Shown piece by piece: positions 8,833 to 19,959 of a DNA stretch of 64,000 bases. A program made the position numbers and the translations under genes. Source of the DNA: Pythium myriotylum (lineage: Eukaryota > Oomycota > Peronosporomycetes > Pythiales > Pythiaceae); the NCBI GenBank assembly GCA_023091665.1, contig JALJCQ010000017.1, positions 2,976,001-3,040,000 of the forward strand, written 5' to 3'. A model generated the notes under the pieces. The model was not told where the DNA came from. It made no database searches and saw only the letters and a list, made by a program, of their open reading frames with translations. Each line of letters starts with the position of its first letter. Position 1 is the first letter of the stretch.

Positions 8833-9276
8833 TCAGAAATGGACGATGCTGTCGTCCTCGTCTTCGTCGCTGAAGAGCAAGACCTGGAGAATCGCAAGCT
8901 CCTCGGGTGTGAGAAGCACGTCGCTGTCGCTTGTGCCGACGGCGCAGTCGCTGGGCATGAGCACAGGCAGCGCCGTGGGCGACCGCAGTTGGGCGCGCGG
9001 GGACACGCGCTCGCGCGGCGGCGCAAGCGGGTTGCCCGTCTCGATCTTGCGCAGTCGGCGGCGGTGGTCGACGCGCCACTGGTTCTCGTTGGCGCGCGCT
9101 CGGTGGTAGTCGCAGAAGCGGTGGAGCCCGCCGCCGCGCTTGGTCGTGCGCAGATTGCCGCAGGGTTTGCTCGTGTAGCGACAGCGCAAGTCTTCGGGGA
9201 CACCGGGGAAGGGCGAGCGGATGTACTCGGACATGGGGAACATATGAATCGAGTTGGTGACGGCGACGGCCGCCAT
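8833..9276 (-). CDS. Zinc-motif/LxxLL family protein 2 (ZL2)
   Basis: 147 aa from the ATG at 9276 (MAAVAVTN). The frame continues 43 codons further to a GTG right after a stop, but has no upstream ATG. Module: CRYTSKPC, then GNLRTTKRGGGL, then HRFCDYH, followed by RARANENQWRVD and HRRRLRK. The linker is Pro/Arg/Ser-rich and carries a Cys. The tail TPEELAILQVLLF is followed by SDEDEDD, a clear acidic patch directly after the LxxLL-like helix. A possible initiator (GCTCACACTTCAAACTG) lies about 140 nt upstream. No close relative outside this family is recognised. Confidence 0.8.
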   Translation of the reverse strand: MAAVAVTNSIHMFPMSEYIRSPFPGVPEDLRCRYTSKPCGNLRTTKRGGGLHRFCDYHRARANENQWRVDHRRRLRKIETGNPLAPPRERVSPRAQLRSPTALPVLMPSDCAVGTSDSDVLLTPEELAILQVLLFSDEDEDDSIVHF

Positions 9277-9412
9277 TGAAGCTGGCGGAGTGTAGATGGG
9301 CAGTGGTGTGAACGCGGGTGCAATAGAGAGCGTCGTCTTGGTCGAGGGCCGCGAGGGAGCAGGCAAGTTGGGAAGTGAGGGCTGGAGAGGAGTGGGCGGA
9401 TTCACGGTGACT

Positions 9413-9432
9413 GGTCAGTTTGAAGTGTGAGC
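9413..9432 (-). promoter_or_regulatory. Possible initiator of ZL2
   Basis: On the minus strand GCTCACACTTCAAACTGACC partly matches the oomycete core promoter GCTCATTYYNCAWTTT. Weak, from pattern only. Confidence 0.35.
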
Positions 9433-10241
9433 AGGAGGATGGATCGCTAAGATCCCAGCGGCCGTTGCACTCGCAAGTGGCTCCATGACTTTTCGACGAT
9501 GATGGATGAGGCACCCGGTGGATGGAGGTTGTCCGACTCCCTCCTCCTCTCCCCCGATCCGCCCAGTTCGTGGTGAAAAATTGCATAAAGTATCAGAGGA
9601 TGTATCCCATACAACGCGACGTCGACATGGGCCTTTCGCATGCAGATTATCTCTTCTCCAAGGTTTTAAAAATCCTCCTGCCCCTGGTGATCCGCAATTT
9701 TCCCAGCTTGGTGGGATGGCGCAAGACCATCACTCGTATCTGATTGCCCTCAACAATCCAGTCGAAAAGATCCGTTTGACCATCATTCTTTCTTTTTCGG
9801 ACCAGTACCAAGATCTCCTCACGAGAGCAAGTTGCCGCTGCGATCTCAGTTTTTCTCGTCGAGTCCTTTTTGACGCCGAGCTGAGATCACCAACGCGCCG
9901 CTTGCCGCTTCAGACGCGGCGACTAACAGAAAACCGGATGGCTACACGCGCCAGTGCAAATGTAGTTCTCTCTCCCCACACACAACTGTGTTGGCGAGCA
10001 ACGTAGCATGGAGAAGAGACGGAGTGACGACGAGCGAGTGATCGATGAGCAGCGTGACGCAGTGCTTGAACTGAGCCCAGCTGCTGCACCGCGTCAACGC
10101 GCTCACGGTAAACGTGATGAAAACCAGACCACGACGACCACCGCAGCCGACGTTGGACTTCTCTGTGATCCTAATCGTCCCCATGGTCGACCACTTCAAC
10201 TTGTCTGGGTGACGCTGCCTCCTGCTACGAGAGAGTTGGCG
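9433..10241. other. Intergenic, nothing recognised
   Basis: Several overlapping open frames exist here but none shows a motif or a plausible composition. Confidence 0.45.
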
Positions 10242-10311
10242 AATGCTCTCGGCCTCCTCAGAGCGCAATTGGAGGTAATGCTCTCGGCCTCCTCAGAGCG
10301 CAATTGGAGGT
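10242..10311 (+). repeat. Perfect 35-bp tandem duplication
   Basis: The 35-nt unit beginning AATGCTCTCGGCCTCCTCAG occurs twice head to tail (10242-10276 and 10277-10311) with no difference seen. The surrounding 9.4-11.6 kb region has no supported gene. Confidence 0.9.
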
Positions 10312-11594
10312 GGAGGCCTCATCATGGCAGCGAACGGCTGAGATTTCATTGGCTCGATCCGCTGAGATCTCGCCATACCGATCGCGTCATCGGTTTGAGT
10401 GGTCTCAGGTCCCTTCATGTCTCGGAATGTCTTGTGTTGACAAGTCGGTTTTGCATTCAGTCCGTAATTGTCGGGGCATACATTATCAACACCGAGATGA
10501 TGCCCCCTGCGGACGATTCCACAGTAGTATGCACACGTACGTCAGCGAGCCGCGGGCACGTACGTGTCTCGTGAGGAAGCGGTCAAAAAGCCGGTGGCGG
10601 GCGGGAAGCAGAGTGGGCCACGGGGAGGAACCGCGACCAGTCTCCCACGGCCCGCGCGGGCCACGGGCGTATACGAGCCACTTGCTCACGCACGTATTAC
10701 GCATTTGCGAATACAAAACGAGCAAGCTTACTATCGTTGGCGCTGCGCCGGCGATCCAACCTACCCGTACCCAGTTGGATACCCGGAAGAATCCAACGGC
10801 GCGCCTATCACCTGACGATCGAGGACGGAAATGAGCATTCGGTCGCGGTAGTCAATTTCTGTTGGCCAGCGACTAGCGAGCAACGGCTGACTCGTGCGCC
10901 ATTTGCCATGAGTCACACGATAACGAACGCGCGCTGCATTGTCCACCGGCGGCATCTGCGGCTGCGGAGTCCTCCGTGAACCCACCGTTTTCGTGGCACG
11001 AGAGCCGGCCATGTGCACGACGGATGCGGCTGTCCAGCCGTGATCTCGTGACAGGCGCGAGTCGCGGCTGCGTGCCCAGATCACCCTGCTGATCACCAGC
11101 TTGGAACACGATCACCACGACCCGTGCGACTTGCCTCGTGCCACTGAACGCCTGCCAAGCGGACTGTTTGACCCTGAGACGCTCCGCTCTCGGAAAGTGG
11201 CTCGAGCCGGGGCGAGCAAAAATCCCCTTTGAAAAAATGACCAAATATCGCGCAAGCTACAAAGCAGTGGCGCAGATGTTGATGCTCGGAGCTAGCCAGA
11301 GCAGGGATACATCGAAGATGAGAGGTTCTTCACCCCCGCGTTCGCCGTACCGTGTGGCCTCGTGAGGAGGTCGATATCAAGTTTCGAATTATTCGAACCC
11401 CTATCCGCGACATGCTGATTGGCCCGCGCGATTACGAATCGATCACGACCGAGGGTGATGGCTTCAACTTCATCCCCCTCTTGGACACGGGGCGTGCGTG
11501 TCTCGGAGGCACGCACACGTCGCAGGAAGCGACGAGCACGAGCACAAAGCCACTGGTGGGTGGCGGCGCGCGGCGCTCGCTCGCCGTGGACGAG
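10312..11594. other. Intergenic, nothing recognised
   Basis: No supported gene or repeat between the 35-bp duplication and the ZL3 initiator. Confidence 0.45.
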
Positions 11595-11611
11595 GCTCAT
11601 TATGCATTCTG
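11595..11611 (+). promoter_or_regulatory. Oomycete-type initiator of ZL3
   Basis: GCTCATTATGCATTCTG, 48 nt before the ATG at 11659, follows the GCTCATT-NNN-CAWTTT layout closely. Confidence 0.5.
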
Positions 11612-11658
11612 CGACCAAGCCCTCGGAGCCGAGCCAGCACCACCACCGTAACCACAGC

Positions 11659-12180
11659 ATGGAGACCCTCACGCTCACTCCCTACCTGTTCGCCATGAAG
11701 CCCTCGCACCACCCGTACACGCCGCCACACATGCAGCAGCCGCCGCTGGCGCTGCCGGCGAGCCCCGTGGCGAGCCCCAAGCTGACGATCCACAGCGCCA
11801 CGCGCAGCGAGCTGCTCTGCCGCTACCCGAGCAAGCTCTGCGACAACCTCCGCAGCGAGAAGCGCGGCGGCGGCCTCCACCGCTTCTGCGCCTTCCACCG
11901 CGAGCGCGCCAACATCAACCAGCGCCGCGTCGACCACCGCCGCCGTCTGCGCCGACGAGGCGGCCTCGTCTCGCCCACGGAGCGCCGCGAGAAAGAGACC
12001 CACTCGAGCGACGAGGACGAGTCCCACCACGAACTGGTCTCGCTTGACACGGACTCGTTCGACTTTGACACCGACTGCCAGCCGCTCTGCGCCGCGCTTT
12101 CAGAGGACGATCTCCGCGTGCTCATCGAGCTGCTGGACGAGCCCTCGCTCAAGGACGAGCCCATGGCCGAGTCCTCCTGA
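11659..12180 (+). CDS. Zinc-motif/LxxLL family protein 3 (ZL3)
   Basis: 173 aa. The ATG at 11659 (METLTLTPY) is chosen because an initiator lies 48 nt upstream; the frame stays open further 5' but through low-quality Arg-rich sequence. Module: CRYPSKLC, DNLRSEKRGGGL, HRFCAFH, then RERANINQRRVD and a run of Arg (HRRRLRRRGG). The N-terminus is Pro/His/Met-rich. The linker is acidic (SSDEDE, DTDSFDFDTD). The tail LSEDDLRVLIELLDEPSL keeps the LxxLL core but has Asp where most members have Phe. Very GC-rich at third positions compared with ZL1 and ZL9-11. Confidence 0.82.
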   Translation: METLTLTPYLFAMKPSHHPYTPPHMQQPPLALPASPVASPKLTIHSATRSELLCRYPSKLCDNLRSEKRGGGLHRFCAFHRERANINQRRVDHRRRLRRRGGLVSPTERREKETHSSDEDESHHELVSLDTDSFDFDTDCQPLCAALSEDDLRVLIELLDEPSLKDEPMAESS

Positions 12181-13907
12181 ACCAAGATACCCTCCCACTT
12201 CGTAGCGTTTAACATTATCTCAGCAATACCCCCGTATCTAGCCCTAGTATAGTAGTATTCTCCACCAAACACGATCACCACATTGGGCGTGCTAAGAGCC
12301 ACCAGCACACAATTTCCGTTCCCTCCATGACCAAGCTCGCGTCCAGTCGTTCGGACGGCCAGGCCCCTGTCGCTTCCTTCGTCGCTTCGCCTCCATTCAC
12401 GAGAGTTCCAGTTCCGGCAAGGGGCGATGGGTTCGCGTGGGATGATGCGATGATCGCCCTGGGGGGAGGAGCGCTCGAACCTCTCGGAGTTGATTCATCT
12501 TCCATGAGACAGACAAGGATCGGCGATCTTTGAGACACTTCGACCTCTGAAAATGGATCGTGAATCGCCGTGTTGCCAAACGCCAAGAGCTAGCTCGGCT
12601 CACGGCTGCGTGGCTTTGCTTCTTGTCGCCGAAGCTTCTCGAAGTTGCAGCGGCAGCAACGACATGGAGCGACTGCAGCTGCTTGGAGAGACTTCTTTAA
12701 CATTGTTGCAGGCACAAGTGCTCGTGGTACGGTCGTTTGACAGCCCAAGGCGGTGTCTTTGTGCCCGGGAGCACCCGAGCTTTAACGAGGTCGTCGCATC
12801 ATTTGGCAGAGGGGAGAGGCGCGTGACTACACGTCCATGCGAATCACGAGATGTGTCAGTCGACGATGCAGCGGTCACGTAGAGACAGGCTCGTTTTAAT
12901 GCAGCTGCTCATGAATCCTCCTGGTTTAACATCAGGCACCGGGGTGGAAGATGGCTCGTGACGACGCCGTGGCCGAGTTCACGCACGTCGAGGACAGTCG
13001 ATCGTTCCCAGGCAGCTGCGAAGTGGACACAGAGAAGATTGTCCACACGTCTATAGCTCGAGAGAGTACGCCACAGAGAGTCAAGGTGGACACGCACTGA
13101 TGGACTCATCGTGGGCCACACGTCTATAACACGGCGTCGTTTAACACATCCTTCTTCGCCGGTGGCGCGTGGCGGTGCGCCCAAAAGCCGTAGAAGTGAG
13201 CGAAGAATCTGCAAAGCGGTTGTTCTTTTGTCGTCAGACAGACACGCAGCGAAGAAGACTCTCTTTCTCCCTTCGATGAGTGTTCGCACGAACCTCGTGC
13301 GCAACGAAGTGGGTGGTTTTCTTTCCTAGGCGGATTCACCGCATGCCTCTAGCGTGCGGGATAACCGCCATACTTCAATCACACAGAAGCTACCGAGTTG
13401 AGTGAGAAGTTCGTAATCACTCCACGTGCGCAAGCAAGGAAGCCCTGGACGGACAACGCGTCATACTTTAAATCCGCCACACGCTATCGACGAGGAGGCG
13501 TTTGTCCAAATCAGATCAAATAAAGGCTATCGCTCGTTCAACGAGCAGCCGTCCTACTCCATAATCGCCACGTTGTAGGCTATGACACGCCACGTCAGAC
13601 TACTCTTGGAGCACAATCACAGCAGCGCTGGTCGCAGCAAAAGCAAAAATATTCTGATTGCAGCACTGCCATCGTGGCAGGCTGTAGGAAGCAGCAAAAC
13701 ATCGAGCATTGCTTAATCGATTGGCATCGCCAACACACAATTACAAAGTGTCACCATCGCAAAGAAATTCCAATTCGAAACGACACCTCATCACATAATT
13801 TTATCAAAGCTTTTTTATGTGGATCCGAGTGTGTCGAGATTTGTTTTCATGAAATATCCGTGTTTCGATTCTGCTGTTTGTCTCCTGGGGCCAGGTGATG
13901 AGAACTT
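12181..13907. other. 1.7-kb intergenic region, nothing recognised
   Basis: No open frame with a recognisable product and no repeat structure found by eye. A/T content rises towards 13.6-13.9 kb, consistent with the 3' flank of the minus-strand isomerase gene. Confidence 0.45.
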
Positions 13908-15551
13908 TCAAGGGCGCTCACTCGAGCCTTTTGCACCTTTGACGTTGAAGTTTGCTTCATCCCCCCTCTCGCTACCGCTTTCATTAGGAAAAGCGCGGTA
14001 TGCTACCAGTGGAGATTCCGATACTTTCGATGCTTCAATCTCGATGATTTCACCTGCACCGATTAGAAGTGTTCGCCCGGGGCACAATTCCATGGAGTTT
14101 GATCCGTGATATGCCGTTCCTGTTCCTGATATCACGACCAAAATCGATGCTGCACTTCTTGCCTTCGTGGGAAGTGAGCAGGAAGGACGGATATTGATTG
14201 CTTCAATTTCAAACTCGGGGACTGGCGGAGTATAGACTCGAACATTATCGTTGAGGCGATCACCAGAGAGAATTGTTGGTCGGCTTGTCCTGTACGTCAG
14301 CATTCCCGATAGCGTTTCCTTGTCAATAAACTTCGGCGTTAAACCTGCTCGAACGACGTTGTCGGAACAGGCCATGCACTCGATGCAGTCGCCAAAAAGG
14401 TACGCGTGAGGTTCATTGGCTCCTAAGAACACTGCTTCGCCAGGCTCGAGCGTGATATAGTTGAGGAGGTAGGGGCATAGGCATCCAATATCGTGTCCGT
14501 ATTGATCGATCAGTCGAAGTACGAGCCTGTCAACATCGCTCAGCTCGGTTGGATGCTTCTCACTCAATCGCTTGCGAATACTTGTGGTTTGAGCCCGAAT
14601 TGTGTCTTCATCGGCGTTGATGTACGACTGAAAATACGTTTGAAGAGAGCTTTGGTCCCGATTCTGCATCAAAGATCGGGCAACTAGCCCGACATGACCT
14701 ATTCAGTCAGTGTTGTGAACATGAAAAAACTCTCACCCAGCAGGACAACCCACCGTCACGGTCCGCAATTGCCTGAAGCTCGGAGATATTTGCAATGTGG
14801 CCGACAATCTCATCAATTGGTCGAAACTGGCATCTACAGTGCAGATGAATTGAGTGAATTGTATACTCAATAAAAGTCGTGCGCACAACTTACAATGCTT
14901 CGAAGCGTGTTAGTGCGATAGCCATTTCAGGCTTGTGGTTCGGATCTTTGTAGACGTTAGGCGCTTTTTTGTGAAGAGCTTGGGCAAGCTCAATGTCAGG
15001 GTGCGCCTAAATCACCAGGATCAGTTTCTGTACCAGCCATTCCAGTATTTTTGCTTTGGAGTGTACCTGAATCGACAATGCCTTACCAACAGACAGCACC
15101 TTGAAAAGGAAAGGGAGCTCTCCTTCAGTCGAGACTTTGCCTGCAGCTTCAGGATGGTCCTACAGTCACGACAAAATGTGTCAACAAACCAAGACCACAC
15201 CACTGTGGATCAGAATTTACTTTAAGCCACTCGCTTAGTAGTTCAGCGCTGACTCCGCCTCGAACGATCTTTGCTGGACCATTGGGGTGCGTACCCATCC
15301 TATAATGACACGGTCGCTGTTAGTTACAGTATTCTCAACACAAGAATAATGTGACGCACCAAAGTTCCGCGTAGGCTGTGTCTTCATGAGCGCGAAATCC
15401 TTGATCGCTCGCCTCCTGACATTTTTCCTTAGCATTCCATCCGTTATTCGTGTAGCTGGGGGCCTGAACTCACCATCAGTTGAGCGACGAGGCTTGCGCG
15501 ACCAAGTTTGCCCCACGCATAACTGTGAACGGCGCACTGCAGTTGCTCCAT
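13908..15551 (-). CDS. MPI: Mannose-6-phosphate isomerase (type I), seven exons
   Basis: Zinc enzyme that interconverts mannose-6-phosphate and fructose-6-phosphate, linking glycolysis to GDP-mannose for glycosylation and walls. Exons on the minus strand: 15551-15474, 15427-15360, 15299-15221, 15159-15067, 15006-14894, 14833-14754, 14698-13908. The introns are 46-61 nt with GT-AG ends. The exons add up to 1302 nt, exactly 433 codons plus stop, which supports the model. Signatures: [15 protein letters not shown] start, [10 protein letters not shown] across exons 2-3, SIQ/AHPD (zinc ligands Gln and His, split by intron 4), HKPEMAIAL (zinc Glu), and the family signature HAYLFG followed by [17 protein letters not shown] (zinc His). 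Length matches the family. The only clear multi-exon and housekeeping gene in the cluster region. Confidence 0.92.
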
Positions 15552-15563
15552 TGTGTCTCGAGG

Positions 15564-15583
15564 CAGAAATTTGGGCAATGACG
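15564..15583 (-). promoter_or_regulatory. Initiator of the MPI gene
   Basis: On the minus strand GCCGTCATTGCCCAAATTTC lies about 15 nt before the ATG. CATTGCCCAAATTT fits CATTYYNCAWTTT well. Confidence 0.55.
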
Positions 15584-15889
15584 GCTGCAGCTTACCACCC
15601 AAATTCACAGGATTTCATCGAGCGGACCCTAGATTCTCTCTCGCAACAGAGTGGCAAATAGGGATAGGCTTTGATCGCGGCTCAAGAGGAGCAACTCGAA
15701 GTGAAGAGCAGTCATCATACAGCAGTTGGTGCGGTGCCAGAAGGGATTTGACGCTGCCCACGCATGTCGCTGGCATCCTCATGAAGCGCGCACGACAAAG
15801 GGTGCAAAAACGCAATCACTTCGTTTGTGTTTCTTCCGGAAGCCATCTGCAAAAGCATTCAATATTCGTGAGTTTTGCCATCGGTTATA

Positions 15890-16472
15890 CTAAAACGGAG
15901 TGGAGCGCTCCCTCTCCCGCTCACCAATTCGCCATGGTACAGTACCTAGACTATTTGCCACGCCAGCTATGCTGGTAACATCTCCGTCCCGGTTGAAGTG
16001 GAAGTCCTTCGAAGACGTAATGTCTTCCCCATCGTCAACGGAGAAGTCGAAATGTCTCATTTGGTGCTTGGTGGCAATGGCGACGAACACGTTTTTGGCG
16101 ACGAAAATCGCTGCTTGGACCCGACCCACACCGCCGCCGACAGGCCCTGAAGCACCTGGTTGATGTCTGCTCCAGCTGGATGCCATCAACCGCTTGCTCT
16201 CCTGCCCCGGCGGTGGCTGTTGAATGCGTTCTCAGCCTCGTCGCTTTGCACTGGAATCCAGTACCGGATACATGAACCGCTCCGTCCGATCCGAACGATT
16301 TCAGAATGGGACCGCTCTGGTCCCTTTGTTCAGGAGCCAGCCATCCTCCCAACGTCCATAGCATCGTTCGCATGCGTGATCCACGCTGACGCGAAACCTC
16401 TAAGACTCGATGTATCCGTTGGAGTCCATCACGCGTTCCGTTCTGCCCACGGCGTTTACACAACTCTGACAC
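15890..16472 (-). other. Unrecognised minus-strand coding remnant
   Basis: Two overlapping minus-strand frames (16472-16035 and 16189-15890) read like ordinary protein in places, for example KNVFVAIATKHQMRHFDFS and HFNRDGDVTSIAG, a rhythm somewhat like WD repeats. The frame has to be changed at least once and no complete domain can be drawn. It could be a spliced gene missing exons or a decayed one upstream of MPI. Not assigned. Confidence 0.3.
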
Positions 16473-16865
16473 TTTTGAAATTCAATGAAGGTCTCATCAC
16501 CAGCTCTTCCGGGAAGGGAGAGAGGAGACCTGAGACGTCAGATCTGCCACTTCGCAAGTCGAAGTCGCACGTAGCAAAACGACCTAGGAAATGTTTATCT
16601 CTCGGTTCGGAGAGGGTAGCTTCCACCGAGTGTACCGTAATGAAGACCGCGCATCGTGCGTTTTGAGATGGTTGCTTGAAGCTCGGTCGCTGGCCAGCTC
16701 CCGCTCTTTATCGCCCCACCGATGTGAATGCGAGAGGGGACACTCGTGCTGTCCACCCGCTCGCGCGTCGTGGCATGATCGCTCGAGCATCATAGACGTG
16801 TCAATCCACAAACTGCCACGCACGACGCAGACGCCACCGCCCATTCAAAACCCGCCGATCCACTA

Positions 16866-17570
16866 ATGCAGCCCTCCACCGAAAAATACCTCGCGGCGAA
16901 CGACGAGCCGACAATGCTGCTCAGTCCGACGTGGATGCTACACTCCACGCCAGACGAAATGCCGGACGCGTTGCGGTGCGCGTACGCGAGTAAGCGATGC
17001 GACAACCCGCGTACGATAAAGAAAAGCGGAGGACTTCACCGTTTCTGCGCCTTCCACCGCGAGCGCGCGAACCGAAACCAGTGGCGCGTCGACCACCGAC
17101 GGCGCATGCAGAAGAAGCGAAAGATAGATGAAAGTGATACTACCGCTAATACCACGGTTTCAACAATACCAGGCGATTCGGATCCATGCGATCATGGGTC
17201 ACCGCGGAGTCTGGGCGAGTGGCAAGACGCTCAAGAACGAGCAGAGGAGGAAGGTTTGGCAGCTGCCCGTCGACACGGCCGACGCGAGCGCGACGTAAAC
17301 GAGCTGTCGACGCTTTTGGACGATTACGAAGTTTATAGCTCACGGGAAGAGATGCTCAACGCCCAAGACGTGGCGATCCTAGCGGAATTGCTTTTCGACG
17401 ACTGCGCCTCACCGATCACGCATCGTGCGACCCGACGCGGGGAATGGACATCCGTGTCGACTGACGCAACTGACGAATCTTCGCCAGTCTCGTTCGCCAC
17501 GCCTAGCTCGGCGGCCGTGGACCAGTCGATACCGCCGACTCTCGTCCCGCGTTGCCGCGTCAGCGTGTGA
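16866..17570 (+). CDS. Zinc-motif/LxxLL family protein 4 (ZL4)
   Basis: 234 aa from ATG 16866 (MQPSTEKYL). Module at about residues 38-64: CAYASKRC, DNPRTIKKSGGL, HRFCAFH, then RERANRNQWRVD, HRRRMQKKRK. Here the first Gly of GGG is Ser (KKSGGL), shared with ZL6. A long linker with an acidic and Ala/Arg-rich helix-like part (about 118-150) precedes LNAQDVAILAELLFDD. Unlike most members, about 60 further residues (Ser/Thr/Pro-rich) follow the LxxLL-like motif. No initiator match is obvious, though CCCATTCAAAACC occurs about 18 nt before the ATG. Confidence 0.82.
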   Translation: MQPSTEKYLAANDEPTMLLSPTWMLHSTPDEMPDALRCAYASKRCDNPRTIKKSGGLHRFCAFHRERANRNQWRVDHRRRMQKKRKIDESDTTANTTVSTIPGDSDPCDHGSPRSLGEWQDAQERAEEEGLAAARRHGRRERDVNELSTLLDDYEVYSSREEMLNAQDVAILAELLFDDCASPITHRATRRGEWTSVSTDATDESSPVSFATPSSAAVDQSIPPTLVPRCRVSV

Positions 17571-18364
17571 AACCGTCCGTTCCGAACGCTCCTCCGCGAT
17601 GACTTCAGCGCTGCGCTAGGATAATCGTAGTTCCTATCCACTCGGGTGCTTGCGCGTTCATGGATTCTTTGAAGCGTGCTAAAATACAGACGTCTCCATC
17701 TCGCCGTGGAATGCAAAGCCATGGATGGATTGTCATCCATCTCGTACGTGCGGCCATTACGAGCCTGTGACAGTCACGACGCCAGGCAACATGATCCCGA
17801 TCTCGCGCGGTTCCGTTCTATCCACACGGAGCGATTCTGAATGCACAGCCACCGCTCGTGGATGCCAAACGTCTCAGGTGGGGAGGGTGAGACTGAGTTT
17901 GTGGAGCTCGCGGCATTGCAGTGGCTCTTCAAAGACAGCTGCTGCGACTATTCGGTTCCGGAGCCATCACTGAATCCTGTAAAACGTAATATTTCGAATG
18001 TGACAAACCCATTGGCACCACCCATTCCACAGTGGCACGATGTGTAAAACCTTTGGAAACAAATGTTCTGATAATGAGGAGTGCAGCCATTTGCTCTGGA
18101 TGTCACCAGGTGGTCTGCTCGTGGAACCTTGGCTCGGCCGCGCGCCAATAACCCATCGGCCGGACCGTGACATATCTGGCGGCGCCACGGATTGATAGGC
18201 TGGCGCGGGGCAAGCAGACGATGTGGCTCGCAGTAGTCCGTTTGGGATGTCGAAGTGCGTAGGCTGTCTCACGTTTCCGTAAGCGTCGATCGCGCGTGTC
18301 GACGGATCATTCTCGCAACCGCGCGATGGCAGTCAAGCGTCGTTTCCCATTTCACACGCCGACT
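17571..18364. other. Intergenic, nothing recognised
   Basis: Between ZL4 and ZL5. No supported feature. Confidence 0.45.
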
Positions 18365-18380
18365 CATTCTCCAGTCCACA
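18365..18380 (+). promoter_or_regulatory. Oomycete-type initiator of ZL5
   Basis: GACTCATTCTCCAGTCCAC, 15 nt before ATG 18395. The CATTCTCCA core is shared with the thioesterase promoters. It decides the start codon of ZL5. Confidence 0.55.
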
Positions 18381-18394
18381 TTCCGCGACACACC

Positions 18395-18802
18395 ATGGAA
18401 CACGCACAACTGCAGCAGCCGTCCTCCAGCGCCCCGCAGACCGCGCCCGAGGTGCGCTGCGGCTACATGGGCCGCAGCTGCGACCGCCCGCGCAGCCTCA
18501 AACGCGACGGCCGACTCCACCGATTCTGCATGTACCACCGCGAGCGCGCCAACCTGAACCAGCGACGCGTCGATGCGCGCAAGCGATTGAAAGGCCACGA
18601 CCAGGAGGACGAACTCTCGGCCAAGGAGTACGAAGAAGTCAAGCGACGAGAAGCCGAACTCGAGTGGCAGCTCGAGACGGGCGGATGCTGGCTCAGCGAT
18701 CAAGAGCTCGGCTTTCTGTCCTACCTGCTCTTCCATGACGATGAGTCCAGCGAGCGCGGCAGCCCGCTACATGGCTCGCATGACACCAACCACATGTGGT
18801 GA
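18395..18802 (+). CDS. Zinc-motif/LxxLL family protein 5 (ZL5)
   Basis: 135 aa. The start at 18395 (MEHAQLQQ) is chosen from the initiator just upstream. The frame is open to 18296 but would begin with GTG before the initiator. Module: CGYMGRSC, DRPRSLKRDGRL, HRFCMYH, then RERANLNQRRVDARKRLK. The second position of the usual Ser-Lys is Gly-Arg, and the Gly triplet is DGR, so the loop between the Cys pair and the His is variable. The linker is a charged helix-like stretch (Glu/Lys/Arg-rich). The tail LSDQELGFLSYLLFHDDESSE has the LxxLL core and acidic follow-up. Confidence 0.82.
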   Translation: MEHAQLQQPSSSAPQTAPEVRCGYMGRSCDRPRSLKRDGRLHRFCMYHRERANLNQRRVDARKRLKGHDQEDELSAKEYEEVKRREAELEWQLETGGCWLSDQELGFLSYLLFHDDESSERGSPLHGSHDTNHMW

Positions 18803-19383
18803 CTCATTCGCCGTTTGAACTGTGTGTCTGCAAAGACACGATGCATGCATGATCTACCAACCACGAAGCCATTTAGAGACAAGTCAATTAGAATACATAT
18901 TTTATAATTCTGCGAAATAGAATCCTGCTGTACCAAACAAGAATGGAAGAAGCCGCACTCGCGACGCCCGAAATGCGTCCTCCTGCCGTTCGAGAGCTTT
19001 GTGTTCGACGTTGGGCACAGTAGTCCTCGCCGCTGAACCCACGCCGGGACGCGTGGACCCTCCAGCGTTGCTCATCAAATCGGTTGTGATCTCTTAGCGC
19101 AGCACGCACGCACGAAGACAACCTGGCTCGTTCCACCCCCCACGCCCCACGCTCACGCTTCGCCGACTCGGCTGACGAGCGCGACCTAGAGCTGGAGCAC
19201 ACGTCAGAGCCCCGGCTGCCGCGGCGCGTGGCACCGAAAACGGCTGCAGCTGGCGATCTTTTTCGACCTGGCCACCTTGACGCCATGGAGCGTCATTGGG
19301 ACGTCCCCGCTCGCGTGCCCCCTCGTCCCATTTCAGTTGCCACCCACAGCCTGGTCTATGCAAACGTAAGTAGCTAAGACTGT
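18803..19383. other. Intergenic, nothing recognised
   Basis: No supported feature between ZL5 and the JmjC-like relic. Confidence 0.45.
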
Positions 19384-19959
19384 ATGCGTGTGACCAACCG
19401 TGCAGTTAGTTACTCGCGCACTTCGACAAGCCGGCCAACTCATCGAGCGTCATCACATCACGCGCTCACCGATTTCGATCCCAGCGCGAAGGTCTCAGCA
19501 AACACGCTGCGTTTCTACACCAATCGCGGGCTGCCTGTTGTACTAAAGACAGACATTCTGCATCGCGCGAAGGAGCTCAAGGCACCATGGTGTCGGTACA
19601 GTTTACAGTTCCTGCAATCCATTCGATCTTGGTCCGCGATGGGAACTGAACCCAAGCGACTGGGCGCCGCCAGTGCCAACAAAGTTGGCGTGCTCTTCAT
19701 TTGTCTTGTGAGAGCTCCCTACCTACAGCTTTGGTCTAGTAAACCGTGCCTCAGCGGAGATGTGTGAGTCTGAACGGGCGAAAAATCCGGATCATCCAGC
19801 GTGGAGCACTCGGTTGACGTGACATGCCAGCATTTTTGGAGTGATCAATCTGCGACGAGCGAAGATGCTTACGGAAAACGACCGGACGACGGGCTACCTG
19901 CCGTGTTCCAATACTCGGACCCTGAAGAGCTCCTGCTGGACCGAAAAGCTCTCTACTAG
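19384..19959 (+). pseudogene. Relic of a JmjC-type hydroxylase (TYW5-like)
   Basis: Three short blocks in different frames appear in the order expected for a TYW5/JmjC protein. An N-terminal block has RFYTNRGLPVVLK (about 19520-19560). A middle block has APYLQLW (about 19713-19735). A C-terminal block has HFWSDQSATSEDAYG to a TAG at 19957-19959. The iron-binding His-x-Asp that should follow the middle block is not seen and most of the core is missing. Assignment is from recalled family pattern only. Confidence 0.35.

Noticed and set aside
11419..11658. N-terminal extension of ZL3
   Set aside because: Would lie before the initiator at 11595 and has an Arg-rich, non-conserved sequence.
18296..18394. 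GTG or upstream ATG start for ZL5
   Set aside because: The initiator at 18365 lies downstream of these codons.
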